Positions 9,548 to 19,062 of a DNA stretch of 64,000 nt are shown here, in pieces. Every line of letters starts with the position of its first letter. Within the stretch, counting starts at the first letter, position 1. A program made the position numbers and the translations under genes. This DNA is from Geothermobacter ehrlichii (lineage in GTDB: Bacteria; Desulfobacterota; Desulfuromonadia; Desulfuromonadales; Geothermobacteraceae): the NCBI RefSeq assembly GCF_008124615.1, contig NZ_VNIB01000005.1, forward strand, positions 62,001 through 126,000, read 5' to 3'. Below the pieces are notes generated by a model, which saw only the letters and a list, made by a program, of their open reading frames with translations, made no database searches and had not been told where the DNA came from.

Positions 9548-11404
9548 ATGTCGTCCGCTGAACAGCAACTGCCGGGGGCCGGCCTTGCCGGAACATCTGT
9601 CCCGGATGCCGATCCGCTGCTGCAGGTCCTCGATAAGGTGTTCGGGTTCCGCTCCTTCCGCCCCGGCCAGGAGGGAATCATCCGGGCGCTCTGCAACGGG
9701 CGGGACGCCTTCGTGCTGATGCCGACCGGCGGCGGCAAGTCGCTCTGCTACCAGTTGCCCGCCCTGGTGCGGGAGGGGACGGCGATCGTCGTCTCGCCGC
9801 TGATCGCCCTGATGAAGGACCAGGTCGACAGCCTGCGCCAGCTCGGTGTCGCCGCGGCCTGCTACCATTCGGCGCTCGGCGCCGCCGAGTCCCGGCAGCT
9901 GCTGGCCCGGTTGCACGCCGGCGAGCTCGACCTGCTCTACGTTGCCCCGGAGCGCCTTCTCTCCGAAGGATTTCTGGCCCGCCTGTCCGATATCGACGTC
10001 GCCCTGATCGCCATCGACGAGGCCCACTGCATCAGCCAGTGGGGACACGACTTCCGTCCCGAGTACCTGCAGCTGCCGGTGCTGCGCGAACATTTTCCCG
10101 GAGTGCCGCTGGCGGCGCTGACCGCCACCGCCGATCCCCAGACCCGGCGTGACATCGTCGAGCGGCTCGGTTTGCAGCAGGCGCATACCCACATCGCCAG
10201 CTTCGACCGGCCCAACATCCGCTACACGGTGCTCGAGAAGGCGCGCCCCTTCGAGCAGCTGCAGCGCTTTCTCGCCCGCCACCGGGGCGAGTCGGGGATC
10301 GTCTACGCCCTGTCGCGCAAGCGTACCGAAGAGATCGCCGGCAAGCTGGCCGCCAGCGGGCTGCGCGCCGCCCCCTACCACGCCGGGCTGCCGGATGCGC
10401 TGCGCCACTCCACCCAGGAGGCGTTTCTGCGTGACGACCTCGACATCGTGGTCGCCACGGTCGCCTTCGGGATGGGGATCGACAAGCCGAACGTGCGCTT
10501 CGTGGTCCATTACGATCTGCCGAAGAACCTCGAGAGCTACTACCAGGAGACCGGCCGTGCCGGCCGGGACGGGCTCACCTCCGAGGCGCTGCTGCTGTTC
10601 GGCTACGGCGACATCGCCCTGGTGCGCAGCCTGATCGAGCAGTCGGAGAATCCGGAACAGGTCCGCATCGAACTGCACAAGCTGAACGCCATGGTCGCCT
10701 ACGCCGAGGAGCGGGGCTGCCGGCGGCGGACCCTGCTCGGCTATTTCGGCGAGTCCCTGGAAGAGGATTGCGGCAACTGCGACACCTGCCTCGATCCGCC
10801 GGAGACCTGGGACGCCACCGAGGATGCCCGCAAGGCGCTCTCCTGCGTCTACCGGGTCGGGCAGCGCTTTGGGGTCGGCTACGTGGTCGAGGTGCTGCGC
10901 GGCGCTGACAACGAGCGGGTCCGGCGCAACAACCACCAGACCCTGTCGACCTGGGGGATCGGTGCCGACAAGAGCAGCGACCACTGGAGCAGCCTGCTGC
11001 GCCAGCTGATCCAGCGCGGCTATCTCCATCAGGATATCGGCAACTACTCGGTGCTGAAGCTGACCGAGCGGGCCCGGCCCCTGCTGCGCGGCGAAGAGAG
11101 CCTCGAACTGCCGGTTCCGCGGCTGCGGGTCAGGGCAGTGAAGAAGCCGAAGAAGAGCCGGGGGCCGATCGGTGATTACGACCAGACCCTGTTCGAACGC
11201 CTGCGCACCCGCCGCAAACAGATCGCCGATGCGCAGGGGATTCCACCCTACATGGTCTTCTCTGACGCCACCCTGGCGGAAATGGCCGCCGTGGTGCCGC
11301 AGACCGCCCAGGAGCTGCTGCAGATCAACGGGGTCGGCCTGACCAAGCTGGAGCGTTTCGGGGCGGATTTTCTGGAAGAATTGGGGCAGGGCGGTGAGGC
11401 GTGA
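9548..11404 (+). CDS. recQ: ATP-dependent DNA helicase RecQ
   Basis: RecQ unwinds recombination and replication intermediates in 3'-5' direction. The 618 residues contain FRSFRPGQEGII, Walker A TGGGKS (60-65), the DEAH box in AIDEAHCISQWGHDFRPEY, helicase C motifs with ETGRAGRDG, and the RQC zinc cysteines (ERGCRRRTLLGYFGE, CGNCDTC). A winged helix and a C-terminal HRDC domain (LFERLRTRRKQIADAQG) complete it. The ATG at 9548 is preceded by AGGAGGGGGG, a strong ribosome site. A 12-codon upstream extension in the same frame lies in low-complexity intergenic DNA and is not preferred. Confidence 0.95.
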   Translation: MSSAEQQLPGAGLAGTSVPDADPLLQVLDKVFGFRSFRPGQEGIIRALCNGRDAFVLMPTGGGKSLCYQLPALVREGTAIVVSPLIALMKDQVDSLRQLGVAAACYHSALGAAESRQLLARLHAGELDLLYVAPERLLSEGFLARLSDIDVALIAIDEAHCISQWGHDFRPEYLQLPVLREHFPGVPLAALTATADPQTRRDIVERLGLQQAHTHIASFDRPNIRYTVLEKARPFEQLQRFLARHRGESGIVYALSRKRTEEIAGKLAASGLRAAPYHAGLPDALRHSTQEAFLRDDLDIVVATVAFGMGIDKPNVRFVVHYDLPKNLESYYQETGRAGRDGLTSEALLLFGYGDIALVRSLIEQSENPEQVRIELHKLNAMVAYAEERGCRRRTLLGYFGESLEEDCGNCDTCLDPPETWDATEDARKALSCVYRVGQRFGVGYVVEVLRGADNERVRRNNHQTLSTWGIGADKSSDHWSSLLRQLIQRGYLHQDIGNYSVLKLTERARPLLRGEESLELPVPRLRVRAVKKPKKSRGPIGDYDQTLFERLRTRRKQIADAQGIPPYMVFSDATLAEMAAVVPQTAQELLQINGVGLTKLERFGADFLEELGQGGEA

Positions 11405-11531
11405 GATGTGGGGGACTGGCTCCGCAGGGGGCATCCATTTGATACCCCATGGCTGCCGGTTTCCCTGATGCCCACCTGACGGGGATCGGCATTTTCCTTG
11501 TGAAGCTTTTTGGGTCGGAGGTGACACCACC

Positions 11532-12302
11532 ATGTACTGGATCGCCGATCCCGAGGCCTGGGTGGCGTTGGCCACGCTCGTCGCCCTGGAGATCGTTCTC
11601 GGCATCGACAACATCATTTTCATCACCATCCTGGTCGGCCGGCTGCCGGAACGGCAGCGCCGGCAGGGGAGGCTTCTCGGCCTGGGGCTGGCCATGGTCA
11701 CCCGGCTGCTCCTTCTGCTCTCCCTGAGCTGGATCATGGGGCTGACCAGTCCGCTCTTCGAGCTGTTCGGCCGGGCCCTCTCCGGCCGCGATCTCATTCT
11801 GCTCGGTGGCGGGCTCTTTCTGCTGGTCAAGAGCACGTTCGAGATTCACGCCAGCCTCGAAGGCGAGGAGGAAACGTCGGTGGGCGGCAGGGGGCAGTCC
11901 TTCGTCGGCGTGCTGGTGCAGATCGCCCTGCTCGATATCGTCTTCAGCCTCGATTCGGTCATCACCGCGGTTGGCCTGGCACGGGATCTGCCGGTGATGA
12001 TGCTGGCCATCATCCTGGCGGTGCTGGCGATGATGCTGGCGGCCGGCGCCATCGGCCGCTTCGTCGAGGAGCATCCGACGTTCAAGATGCTGGCCCTGAG
12101 TTTTCTCATTCTCATCGGCGTTACTCTGATGGCCGATGGACTCGGCCTGCATGTGCCCAAGGGCTATGTCTATTTCGCCATGGGTTTTTCGGTGGCGGTC
12201 GAACTGCTCAACATGAAGGTCCGTAAAAGAAGGTCGCCCGTGCATCTGCACAGGCGTGTCCCGGTGGAAAAGAGCGAACCGGCAAGAGGGGAGAAAGCAT
12301 GA
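11532..12302 (+). CDS. TerC family integral membrane protein
   Basis: This is a 256-residue membrane protein with at least six hydrophobic segments and the paired acidic motifs of the TerC/YkoY family: [14 protein letters not shown] near the N-terminus and [16 protein letters not shown] in the middle. Members have been linked to metal ion (manganese) export or metalation of exported proteins. The ATG has GGAGGTGA 8 bases upstream. The C-terminal tail is basic and cytoplasmic-looking. Its stop overlaps the xthA start, so it is cotranscribed with the nuclease gene. The 127-base leader was examined for a manganese riboswitch, which I did not find. Confidence 0.88.
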   Translation: MYWIADPEAWVALATLVALEIVLGIDNIIFITILVGRLPERQRRQGRLLGLGLAMVTRLLLLLSLSWIMGLTSPLFELFGRALSGRDLILLGGGLFLLVKSTFEIHASLEGEEETSVGGRGQSFVGVLVQIALLDIVFSLDSVITAVGLARDLPVMMLAIILAVLAMMLAAGAIGRFVEEHPTFKMLALSFLILIGVTLMADGLGLHVPKGYVYFAMGFSVAVELLNMKVRKRRSPVHLHRRVPVEKSEPARGEKA

Positions 12303-13114
12303 AGATCGTCTCGTTCAATGTCAACGGCATTCGCGCCCGGCTGCATCAGCTGGCGGCGCTGGTGGAGAGTCACGCCCCCGATATCATTGGTCTGCAGGAG
12401 ACCAAGGTGCAGGATGCCGACTTTCCGTTGGACGCCGTGCGCGAACTTGGCTACCGGGTGGCCTGGCACGGCCAGAAGACCCACTATGGTGTTGCCATCC
12501 TCTCCAGGCAGGAGCCGCTGGCGGTGCACAAGGGGCTGCCGGGCGAACCGGACGATGCCCAGCGGCGCTGCATCATCGCCGATTTTCCCCTCGCCGACGG
12601 CCGGAGACTGCGCGTGGTCAACGGCTATTTCCCCCAGGGCGAAAATCGGGAGCATCCGGTGAAGTTTCCGGCCAAGCGGTGGTTCTACGCCCGACTGCGC
12701 GACTATCTCGTGCGGGAATGCGACCCGCAGCAGCCGCTGGTGGTGCTGGGAGACATGAACGTCGCTCCCGACGATCTGGACGTCGGCATCGGCGAGCAGA
12801 ACGCCCGCCGATGGCTGCGTACCGGCAAGTGTTCCTTCCTGCCGGAGGAGCGGGAATGGCACCGGTCCCTGTGCGACTGGGGGCTGACCGACAGCTTCCG
12901 CCGGCTGCATCCCGACGTCGCCGACCGTTTCAGCTGGTTCGACTACCGCTCCCGCGGTTTCGAGGCCGATCCGAAGCGCGGCTTGCGCATCGATCAGTTG
13001 CTGGTGACCGCGCCCCTGGCGGAAAAACTGACGGCGGCGGGGATTGATTACGCAATCCGGGGCATGGAGAAGCCGTCGGATCATTGCCCCTGCTGGGCGG
13101 AATTCGCTTTGTGA
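12299..13114 (+). CDS. xthA: Exodeoxyribonuclease III
   Basis: Mg-dependent AP endonuclease and 3'-5' exonuclease of base excision repair, 271 residues. Conserved positions are N7 (FNVNGIR), E34 (GLQETKV), GDMN at 151-154, a LRIDQLL segment and the catalytic SDH at 260-262. The start overlaps the TerC stop (ATGA), and the stop overlaps the GTG start of the following gene (GTGA), so three genes are read as one unit. The start and length match the family. Confidence 0.95.
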   Translation: MKIVSFNVNGIRARLHQLAALVESHAPDIIGLQETKVQDADFPLDAVRELGYRVAWHGQKTHYGVAILSRQEPLAVHKGLPGEPDDAQRRCIIADFPLADGRRLRVVNGYFPQGENREHPVKFPAKRWFYARLRDYLVRECDPQQPLVVLGDMNVAPDDLDVGIGEQNARRWLRTGKCSFLPEEREWHRSLCDWGLTDSFRRLHPDVADRFSWFDYRSRGFEADPKRGLRIDQLLVTAPLAEKLTAAGIDYAIRGMEKPSDHCPCWAEFAL

Positions 13115-13782
13115 AGAATCTGCAAGCCTTTCTTGACGCCCAGCTTGAGCTGATGCAGCAGGTCGATGCCTGGTTTGTCGCGACCGCGCGGGAGCTTCCC
13201 GCTGACGCCATCGCCTGTCGTGCCGGCTGCAGCGCCTGCTGCCGGGGGCTGTTTGATATCAGTCTGATTGAGGCGCTGATTTTGCGCCGGGCATGGGAGG
13301 GGTTGCCTGCCGATATCCGTCGTCGGGTGCGGGGCAAGGCCCTGATGCGGCTGGACGAATTGAAACAGGGCTGGCCGCACTGGCAGCCGCCGTATCTGCT
13401 CAACGGCATGCCGGACGAGGAATGGACCGAGATGCCGGAGGACGATTTGACGCCCTGTCTGCTGCTGGCCGAAGACGGGCGCTGCCTTGTTTATGAGGTC
13501 CGGCCGATGACCTGCCGACTGCACGGTTTGCCGGCCATCGACCTTGACGGTACCGATTTCGGTTCGGCGGTCTGCAGCCGCAACTGGCTGTCGGAAAATT
13601 TTGACCTGCGCTATCCCTATCGTGCCTTGTTTCGGCGCGAGAACGCACTGTTACGGCAGTTCGCCCTGCAACTGACCGGGCGCCCCTTCCGTGAACTCGA
13701 TACCTTTATACCCCTGGCGGTGTTGATCGATTTTGAGGCAATCGACTGGCGTGGCCCGTTGCTGGCCGACCCTCGTGGCTGA
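13111..13782 (+). CDS. YkgJ-type cysteine-cluster protein (UPF0153)
   Basis: This 223-residue cytosolic protein has the [11 protein letters not shown] cluster of the YkgJ/UPF0153 family, followed by the later conserved cysteines [17 protein letters not shown] and AVCSRNW. These probably bind zinc or an iron-sulfur cluster; the biochemical role of the family is unknown. The GTG at 13111 is chosen because it overlaps the xthA stop, with GGCGGA upstream. An in-frame TTG at 13084 is possible but would overlap xthA more. It ends 11 bases before the convergent ferritin-like gene. Confidence 0.85.
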   Translation: MKNLQAFLDAQLELMQQVDAWFVATARELPADAIACRAGCSACCRGLFDISLIEALILRRAWEGLPADIRRRVRGKALMRLDELKQGWPHWQPPYLLNGMPDEEWTEMPEDDLTPCLLLAEDGRCLVYEVRPMTCRLHGLPAIDLDGTDFGSAVCSRNWLSENFDLRYPYRALFRRENALLRQFALQLTGRPFRELDTFIPLAVLIDFEAIDWRGPLLADPRG

Positions 13783-13793
13783 AGAGCCTCATT

Positions 13794-14543
13794 TCAGTTG
13801 GAAGTGCCGCTTCCTTCGGGAGCTGGAACCTCCGGGTACAGCTCCTTCATGCAGGTCGGGCAGACGCCGTGAGTCAGCTCCTTGTGCAGGGATTCGCGAA
13901 TGAAACTGTCACTGCTGACCCATTTCCCTTGTTCGTCCCTTATCTTGCCGCATCCGGCGCAGGAGGGGATAATCGATCGATAGCCGTAGAGCTCGACCAT
14001 GCGTTTGGCCGTACGGCGGTTTTCCCTCCAGACATGAACAAGGAATTCCCCGGCGAGTTCCAGTGAAAGGTCGATGCCGCCAAACCGGGCGAAACCCTCT
14101 AGAAATTGGCGGATATGGTTCTGGTAATCCTCATCGGGTGATGGGATTCCGGCATTTTCTTCGGCCAGCTGGAACAGCACTTCAAAGGTTGGATGGAGCA
14201 GGTAGAATTCCATTTTGTAGGCAGTGCGGAAGGCGTCGCCTACGGACACTCTCCGGTTAGGAACTGCAACCAACTCTGCCGCCCGTTTGTCGATTTCGAG
14301 TAACTCGAAAAAGGTCTCTCGGGGGTCATCGAAAATCATCGGGATTTTTCCTTTGTCGATCGCCCGGTTAAGTTCAACCCAGAATGCATTGTGCTCCGCT
14401 TCTTCTTCGGCCATAAGTTGCCAGAAATCTTTCAGCTCATCATTGTCCGCCTGATTCGAGAGCTGATGATAAATGGCTTCGGCTTTGCGGTCGATGGACA
14501 GGGCCAGGTCGACAATGGCCTTGAGCTGTTCCTTTCTTTCCAT
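13794..14543 (-). CDS. Ferritin-like domain fused to a CxxC-KIRD-type zinc-knuckle tail
   Basis: Of 249 residues, the first 150 form long amphipathic helices with acidic and histidine positions of a ferritin/rubrerythrin-like carboxylate-bridged diiron fold (EEEAEHNAFW, E48xxH51; EFYLLHPTFEVLFQLAEE). Residues 195-240 carry CAGCGKIRDEQGKW and HGVCPTCMKELYPE, a cysteine module known to me as a tail after PAS or receiver domains in delta-proteobacteria. Its role is unknown and it probably binds metal. The ATG at 14543 has GGAGGA six bases upstream; the frame extends to a GTG at 14567, which is less likely. Role inferred: iron, oxygen or peroxide sensing or storage. Confidence 0.75.
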   Translation of the reverse strand: MERKEQLKAIVDLALSIDRKAEAIYHQLSNQADNDELKDFWQLMAEEEAEHNAFWVELNRAIDKGKIPMIFDDPRETFFELLEIDKRAAELVAVPNRRVSVGDAFRTAYKMEFYLLHPTFEVLFQLAEENAGIPSPDEDYQNHIRQFLEGFARFGGIDLSLELAGEFLVHVWRENRRTAKRMVELYGYRSIIPSCAGCGKIRDEQGKWVSSDSFIRESLHKELTHGVCPTCMKELYPEVPAPEGSGTSN

Positions 14544-14613
14544 TCTGTTCCTCCACCATATGGGCACGACCAGTTGGACCTGGAAAAAAGTATAGCAGGG
14601 CGCGGGCAGAACA

Positions 14614-15195
14614 CTATCGCCGGTCAGTGCCGCTCGTGGTTAAGTCTTCCTTCAGGAAAAGATCAAGGTCGTTCTTCAACTCCCTGTGTGCGCGGGTCAG
14701 TTCCGCCGCTCCTTCATGGAGCAGATTGGGACGGGGCAATCTTTGTGACAGACGTTTGAGGATGATCGAAACTGTCTCTACATCCCGGTAGGAAACCAGC
14801 CAGTTGTGCTCCGCCATGCGCCTGGCGACCGGGCGGAAGGATTCAGGCAACAGCTCCCTGTAGCGCTCAAATAACAGGTAGTTGTCAGCAGCGAATTGCT
14901 CCAGTGGCTGATGGTGGTAGTCATCCCAGTTTGCAGCCAGCAGGTGGTCGTAGAAAATGTCGACCAGTATCGGCTTGAGGATGCCGAACCGGTCATCGAT
15001 GCGTGCCTTGCTGGCCCGCACTGCCGGGCTGGTGACACTGTGACGATCAACGGCGCGATGCTGACGCAAACCGCGCAGCACACCCGCCGGCCAGTCAGCG
15101 GCAACCAGCCGGCCCTTGACCCAGTCGCCGAGCAGGTTGCCGAGCCGGACCTCGGGATCGGGGTCGGAGAGATAGAGGTGGACAAGGTAGTTCAT
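14614..15195 (-). CDS. acpH: Acyl carrier protein phosphodiesterase
   Basis: The 193-residue protein matches the AcpH/DUF479 family: MNYLVHLYLSDPDPEVRLGNLLGDWVKG, then RQHRAVDRHSVTSP with the histidine/aspartate metal site of this HD-like fold, and LVDIFYDHLLAANWDDY. It removes the 4'-phosphopantetheine group from holo-acyl carrier protein, feeding back on fatty-acid synthesis. There is no clear ribosome site before the ATG at 15195. The upstream 100 bases contain a short GAGACGCGAGGTGTGAGATG-type low-complexity stretch. Confidence 0.88.
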   Translation of the reverse strand: MNYLVHLYLSDPDPEVRLGNLLGDWVKGRLVAADWPAGVLRGLRQHRAVDRHSVTSPAVRASKARIDDRFGILKPILVDIFYDHLLAANWDDYHHQPLEQFAADNYLLFERYRELLPESFRPVARRMAEHNWLVSYRDVETVSIILKRLSQRLPRPNLLHEGAAELTRAHRELKNDLDLFLKEDLTTSGTDRR

Positions 15196-15294
15196 CGCGT
15201 TGGACGCGAGACGCGAGGTGTGAGATGCAATCCTGAAAATCCGGTTGCCAACCAGGGAACTGGTTCGAAACTCATGTCTTTCGCCTTCCCGGCT

Positions 15295-16137
15295 TTAATG
15301 TTTCGCCTCCGATTCCGCTCGCTGCGCCATACGGAAGGCCGTTTCGCCGATGGTTGCGTCTCCGAGAACCCCGTCGGCCAGGGTAATGTGGGGGATCTGT
15401 CGCCAATCCTTGCCGAGCAGCAGGGCGCCGGCGGCATCGACCGCAACCGGATCGAAGCCGGCGACGATCCGGTTCGGCGGCGGGTCGCAGACCGGGCCGC
15501 CCAGGTGGTGTTCGGCCAGGCCGACACTTGCGTCGATCAGGGCCAGGTCCGGTTTGCGGTAGAGGTTGAGTTCGAAGATGGCGCGGTGCATCTGCCGGTG
15601 AAAGGCCGATTTCTTCCAGTGCCCGCCCTGTTGGTAGAAGCTTGGCGGCGCGCAGCCGATCATGTTTTTCATGCTCAGGGTGACATCGGCCAGGCTGTGT
15701 GCCTTGAGCACGGCGAAGGAGATGACAAAGGCGTCGAGCAGAATTTCCGGCAGATAGAATTGGGGAAAGACCCGGCAGTCGTCCCGGTTCAGTTCGGTGA
15801 CCGGCGCCTGGTTCAGGTCGATCAGTTTCAGGTTGTAGCGATCGGCCAGGTCCATGTAGCCGAGGTGGTCGAAGACCTTGATGGTCGAGTGCAGCCGGTC
15901 GCCGGTCCCCTCGGCGATGATGATGCGGGCGTCGGTCCGCTTGCGCAGCCAGCGCACCAGCACCATGGCCGCTTCGACCGGCAGGGTGACCGGCGGCGGG
16001 TCGTCGGTCACCAGGTTCGGTTTGATGATGACGGTTTTTTGGCCGGCGAGGCGTTCTTCGGCGCCGATGGCGGCCAGCGCCAGCGGCAGGGACTCGCCGA
16101 AGCTTTCGAAGGGCTGCAGGTGGCAACTCCGGCTCAT
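15295..16137 (-). CDS. DUF362 domain protein
   Basis: The 280-residue protein matches DUF362: VIIKPNLVTDDPPPVTLPVEA, then IIIAEGTGDRLHST, then SLADVTLSMKNMIGCAPP and NRIVAGFDPVAVDAAGALLLG. The ferredoxin-type cysteines found in longer DUF362 proteins are absent, so it is the short form. Its biochemical role is unknown. The start at 16137 overlaps the stop of the lipoprotein gene (ATGA), so they are cotranscribed, with the M23 peptidase upstream. Confidence 0.82.
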   Translation of the reverse strand: MSRSCHLQPFESFGESLPLALAAIGAEERLAGQKTVIIKPNLVTDDPPPVTLPVEAAMVLVRWLRKRTDARIIIAEGTGDRLHSTIKVFDHLGYMDLADRYNLKLIDLNQAPVTELNRDDCRVFPQFYLPEILLDAFVISFAVLKAHSLADVTLSMKNMIGCAPPSFYQQGGHWKKSAFHRQMHRAIFELNLYRKPDLALIDASVGLAEHHLGGPVCDPPPNRIVAGFDPVAVDAAGALLLGKDWRQIPHITLADGVLGDATIGETAFRMAQRAESEAKH

Positions 16138-16439
16138 GGCGGGCCTATTTCCTCGATGACGATGCGCCGGCCCCACATGCGGTAGCCGACGGTGGGCGGC
16201 GCCGGCCGGGCGACCACCCGCACCTTCTGGCCGTCCCGGCGCAGGGCGGCGGGGATGCGGTCCGGCAGGTAGTGGTTGCCCTGCGCGTCCTCGAGGCCGA
16301 AGAAGCCGCCTTCGAGCGGAACGAAGACGACCCTGCCGGTGAAGCTGATCCGGTCATCTGCCGGAGCGGGCGGCCGGTCGGCGAAGCAGCCGGTGAACGG
16401 CAGCGTCAGCAGCAGAAAGAGCAGAAACCATGGGCGCAT
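16134..16439 (-). CDS. Small lipoprotein of unknown function
   Basis: This 101-residue protein has a signal sequence of hydrophobic leucines ending in a lipobox LPFTGC (Cys18), so it is probably lipid-anchored in the envelope. The mature part, ISFTGRVVFVPLEGGFFGLEDAQGNHYLPD, looks like a small beta fold, possibly OB-like. No family is recognised. It lies three bases after the M23 peptidase gene and overlaps the DUF362 start, so one transcript is likely. Confidence 0.75.
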   Translation of the reverse strand: MRPWFLLFLLLTLPFTGCFADRPPAPADDRISFTGRVVFVPLEGGFFGLEDAQGNHYLPDRIPAALRRDGQKVRVVARPAPPTVGYRMWGRRIVIEEIGPP

Positions 16440-16442
16440 TGT

Positions 16443-17771
16443 TCACCTCCCGTCATGCCGGCCGTCGCCGGCCTTCTCGAGTCGGGCCTGGATGATCCGC
16501 TCCTTCGACGGCTGTTCGAGGCGGGCGATCCAGGGCTGGATCATGTCGAAGAAGAGCTGGCGGTTGGCCTTGGAAACCGGCGCCATGGGCGGCGACTCGA
16601 TGCGGGTCGGATTGACCGGCTTGCCGTTGCGGTACATGCGGAAGCAGAGGTGCGGCCCGGTCGCCAGACCGGTCGAGCCGACGTAACCGATGACCTGCCC
16701 CTGCCGGACGCGGCGGCCCTTGCGGATGCCGCGGGCGAACCTGCTCATGTGCAGGTAGAGGGTCTTGTAGGTGCTGTTGTGGCGGATCTCGACAAAGTTG
16801 CCGTTGCCCTTGGTGTAGCCCTTGCGGCTGATGACGCCGTCGCCCACCGCCTTGATCGGCGTGCCGGTCGGCGCGGCGTAGTCGATGGCCGGGTGGGCGC
16901 GCCAGGTCTTGCGGATCGGGTGAAACCGGCGCATGGTGAAGCCGCTGGAGATGCGGCTGAACTTGAGCGGGGCCTTGAGAAAGGCCTTGCGCACGCTGTG
17001 TCCCCGTTCGTCGTAATAGGACGGTGGTTTGTCACCGTCCTGAAAGAGGAAGGCGCGGAAGATTCTGCCCCGGTTGGAGAATTCGGCCGCCAGGATGCGG
17101 CCGTAGCCGGCCGGCTTGCCGTCGCGGAAGCGTTTTTCGACCAGGGCCTGGAAGCTGTCGCCGGTGCGGATGTCGAGGATGAAGTCGATATCCCAGGCGA
17201 AGATGTCGGCCAGCGCCAGGGCCAGCTCCGCCTCTTCGCCGATGTCGGCCACCGCTTCGAACAGGCTGCTGCGGATGGTGCCCTGCACGTGGTCGACCCG
17301 GACATCGTAGGGGATGGGCTTGCGCTCGATGACGAAGTCGTCCTCCTGGCGGGAAACGATCAGCTCTTCGTCGCGGTCGATGTCGTATTCGAAGCGTTCG
17401 AACCGACCGTCGGTCAGGCAGATGCGGTAGGGCTGGCCGGCGCAGATGCGGGAGAGGGGGAAGACCTTTTCGCTCTTCTTGCTGAGCAGGAGGATGTCCC
17501 GCGGGCTGAGATAGTCGCCGAGCAGGGAGGTCAGGGTTTCGCCGGGATCGATGGTGTCTGCGATGACCGTCCGCTCGACTTCCGGCTGTGGCGGGGGCTT
17601 GATTTCGGCCACCGGTTCGGTGCGGGCTTCGGTCGGGTTGACCAGCGGCTGCCGGGTCAGCACGAAGCCGAGGACCAGCAGCAGAAGGCATCCCAGCACC
17701 AGGGCGGGGAGTTTCCACCGGCCCTTGCGTTGCGCCATGCTCTGGCGGGGGGGCTGAAAATCGAAATCCAT
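16443..17771 (-). CDS. Membrane-anchored M23 (LytM) metallopeptidase, MepM/YebA-like
   Basis: This 442-residue periplasmic peptidase has a single N-terminal membrane segment (LPALVLGCLLLLVLGFVL). It probably cleaves peptidoglycan crosslinks. A middle region (ETLTSLLGDYLSPRDILLL) resembles the OapA/LysM-like domain of MepM. The C-terminal M23 domain keeps all zinc and catalytic positions: HPAIDYAAPTGTPI, LYLHMSRFA and TGPHLCFRMYRNGKPVNP. The start at 17771 follows AGGTGG. Longer in-frame starts (to 17936) put nonsense-like sequence before the membrane segment and are rejected. Its products sit in an operon with a lipoprotein and a DUF362 protein. Confidence 0.9.
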   Translation of the reverse strand: MDFDFQPPRQSMAQRKGRWKLPALVLGCLLLLVLGFVLTRQPLVNPTEARTEPVAEIKPPPQPEVERTVIADTIDPGETLTSLLGDYLSPRDILLLSKKSEKVFPLSRICAGQPYRICLTDGRFERFEYDIDRDEELIVSRQEDDFVIERKPIPYDVRVDHVQGTIRSSLFEAVADIGEEAELALALADIFAWDIDFILDIRTGDSFQALVEKRFRDGKPAGYGRILAAEFSNRGRIFRAFLFQDGDKPPSYYDERGHSVRKAFLKAPLKFSRISSGFTMRRFHPIRKTWRAHPAIDYAAPTGTPIKAVGDGVISRKGYTKGNGNFVEIRHNSTYKTLYLHMSRFARGIRKGRRVRQGQVIGYVGSTGLATGPHLCFRMYRNGKPVNPTRIESPPMAPVSKANRQLFFDMIQPWIARLEQPSKERIIQARLEKAGDGRHDGR

Positions 17772-17925
17772 CGCAAACCACCTGCAGTTCAGGGCCGCCT
17801 GGGCCTGGCCAAATCCCGGCCATGTTAGCAGGAAGAGACCTCGGGTGTCCAGCGGGGATAAGTGCCGGTTGCAAAGGGACGACAAGATGCGTAAGGTTGC
17901 GCTGTCAGCTTGGAAAGGAGAAAAC

Positions 17926-19062
17926 ATGCGCGTCAATCAGCAAGCCATCATCGAGGAATTCGCCCGCCAGGCGGCCATCGCCAGCCCGTCGAAAAGGGAA
18001 GGGGCCATGGCCGCCTACCTGACGGAACGCTTCCGCCGTCTGGGCGGCGAGGTCAGCATGGACGACGCCGGCGAACGGGTCGGCGGCGAGGTCGGCAATC
18101 TGCTGGTGCGGCTGCCCGGCACCAGGGCGGGGGAGCCGCTGCTGCTTTCGGTGCACATGGACACCGTCTCGCCCTGCGAGGGGGTTGAGCCGGTGCTTGT
18201 GGACGGGGTTTTCCGCAGCGCCGGCGAAACCGTCCTCGGCGCCGACGACAAGGCGGGCATCGTCGAACTGATCGAGGCGCTGGAGACGGTCAGACGGCTC
18301 GGCATCGGCCATCCGCCGCTGGAGATCGTCATCACCGTCTGCGAGGAGATCGGCCTGGCCGGCGCCAAGCATTTCGACGTTTCGCGGCTGACCGCCCGCC
18401 GCGGCTACGCCTTCGACACCAACGGCGTCGACCGGCTGATTCACCGCGCGCCGGGCAGCAACCGGCTGCGGATCACCATCGACGGGCGCGAGGCGCACGC
18501 CGGCATCGCTCCGGAGAAGGGACTGTCGGCCATCGAGGTGGCCGCCCGGGCCATCGCCGCCATGCCCCTGGGCCGGATCGATGAGGAGACGACGGCCAAT
18601 ATCGGCACCATCGAAGGCGGTATCGCCCGCAACATCGTGCCGCGCACTGTCCGCATGGAAGGGGAGGCGCGCAGCCACAGCTCCCGACGGCTCGAGGAAC
18701 AGACCCGGGCGATGCTCGAGGCGGTGGAGCGGGCGGCGGACGCGACCTCCCGGCAGATCGACGGGGAAAGGGTCCGGGCCCGGATCGAGGCTGATGTCTG
18801 GCTCGACTATCCGATCATGCACGTGCCGGTCGAGGCGGAGGTGATCCGACTGGCGGCCGGGGCGGCGGCCGGCCTGGGACGTTCCCTCGAGGTGGGTACT
18901 GCCGGCGGCGGCTCGGACGCCAACATCTTCAACCAGGCCGGCATCGAAACGGTCATCCTCGGCACCGGCATGGAACGGGTGCATACGGTCGACGAGCAGG
19001 TCCGGGTGGCCGACATGGCGGCCGTCGCCGAACTGCTGGTGGAGATTCTGGCCCGTGCCTGA
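17926..19062 (+). CDS. M20 family metallopeptidase, tripeptidase (PepT)-like
   Basis: The 378-residue dizinc aminopeptidase has metal ligands in LLLSVHMDTVSP (His and Asp), VLGADDKAG (Asp), the catalytic pair TVCEEIGLAG, FDTNGVD (Asp) and the final His in VHTVDEQV. It also has a typical dimerisation lid in the middle. It probably hydrolyses small peptides in the cytosol. The ATG at 17926 has AAAGGAG six bases upstream; an earlier in-frame start at 17845 is not needed. The end overlaps the start of the methyltransferase gene by 8 bases. Confidence 0.9.
   Translation: MRVNQQAIIEEFARQAAIASPSKREGAMAAYLTERFRRLGGEVSMDDAGERVGGEVGNLLVRLPGTRAGEPLLLSVHMDTVSPCEGVEPVLVDGVFRSAGETVLGADDKAGIVELIEALETVRRLGIGHPPLEIVITVCEEIGLAGAKHFDVSRLTARRGYAFDTNGVDRLIHRAPGSNRLRITIDGREAHAGIAPEKGLSAIEVAARAIAAMPLGRIDEETTANIGTIEGGIARNIVPRTVRMEGEARSHSSRRLEEQTRAMLEAVERAADATSRQIDGERVRARIEADVWLDYPIMHVPVEAEVIRLAAGAAAGLGRSLEVGTAGGGSDANIFNQAGIETVILGTGMERVHTVDEQVRVADMAAVAELLVEILARA

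Noticed and set aside
11405-11531. Possible manganese (yybP-ykoY) riboswitch ahead of the TerC-like gene
   Set aside because: Family context is right, but I could not find the conserved GGGGAGUAG and CCCGUCAACAU segments.
8048-11836. Very long minus-strand open frame (1262 codons) opposite the radical SAM and recQ genes
   Set aside because: It is antisense to two well-supported genes, has no recognisable domain, and such frames are common in GC-rich DNA.
15250-15265. AACCAG-GGAA-CTGGTT hairpin between the DUF362 gene and acpH
   Set aside because: Only six base pairs and no T-tract; too small to claim a regulatory role.
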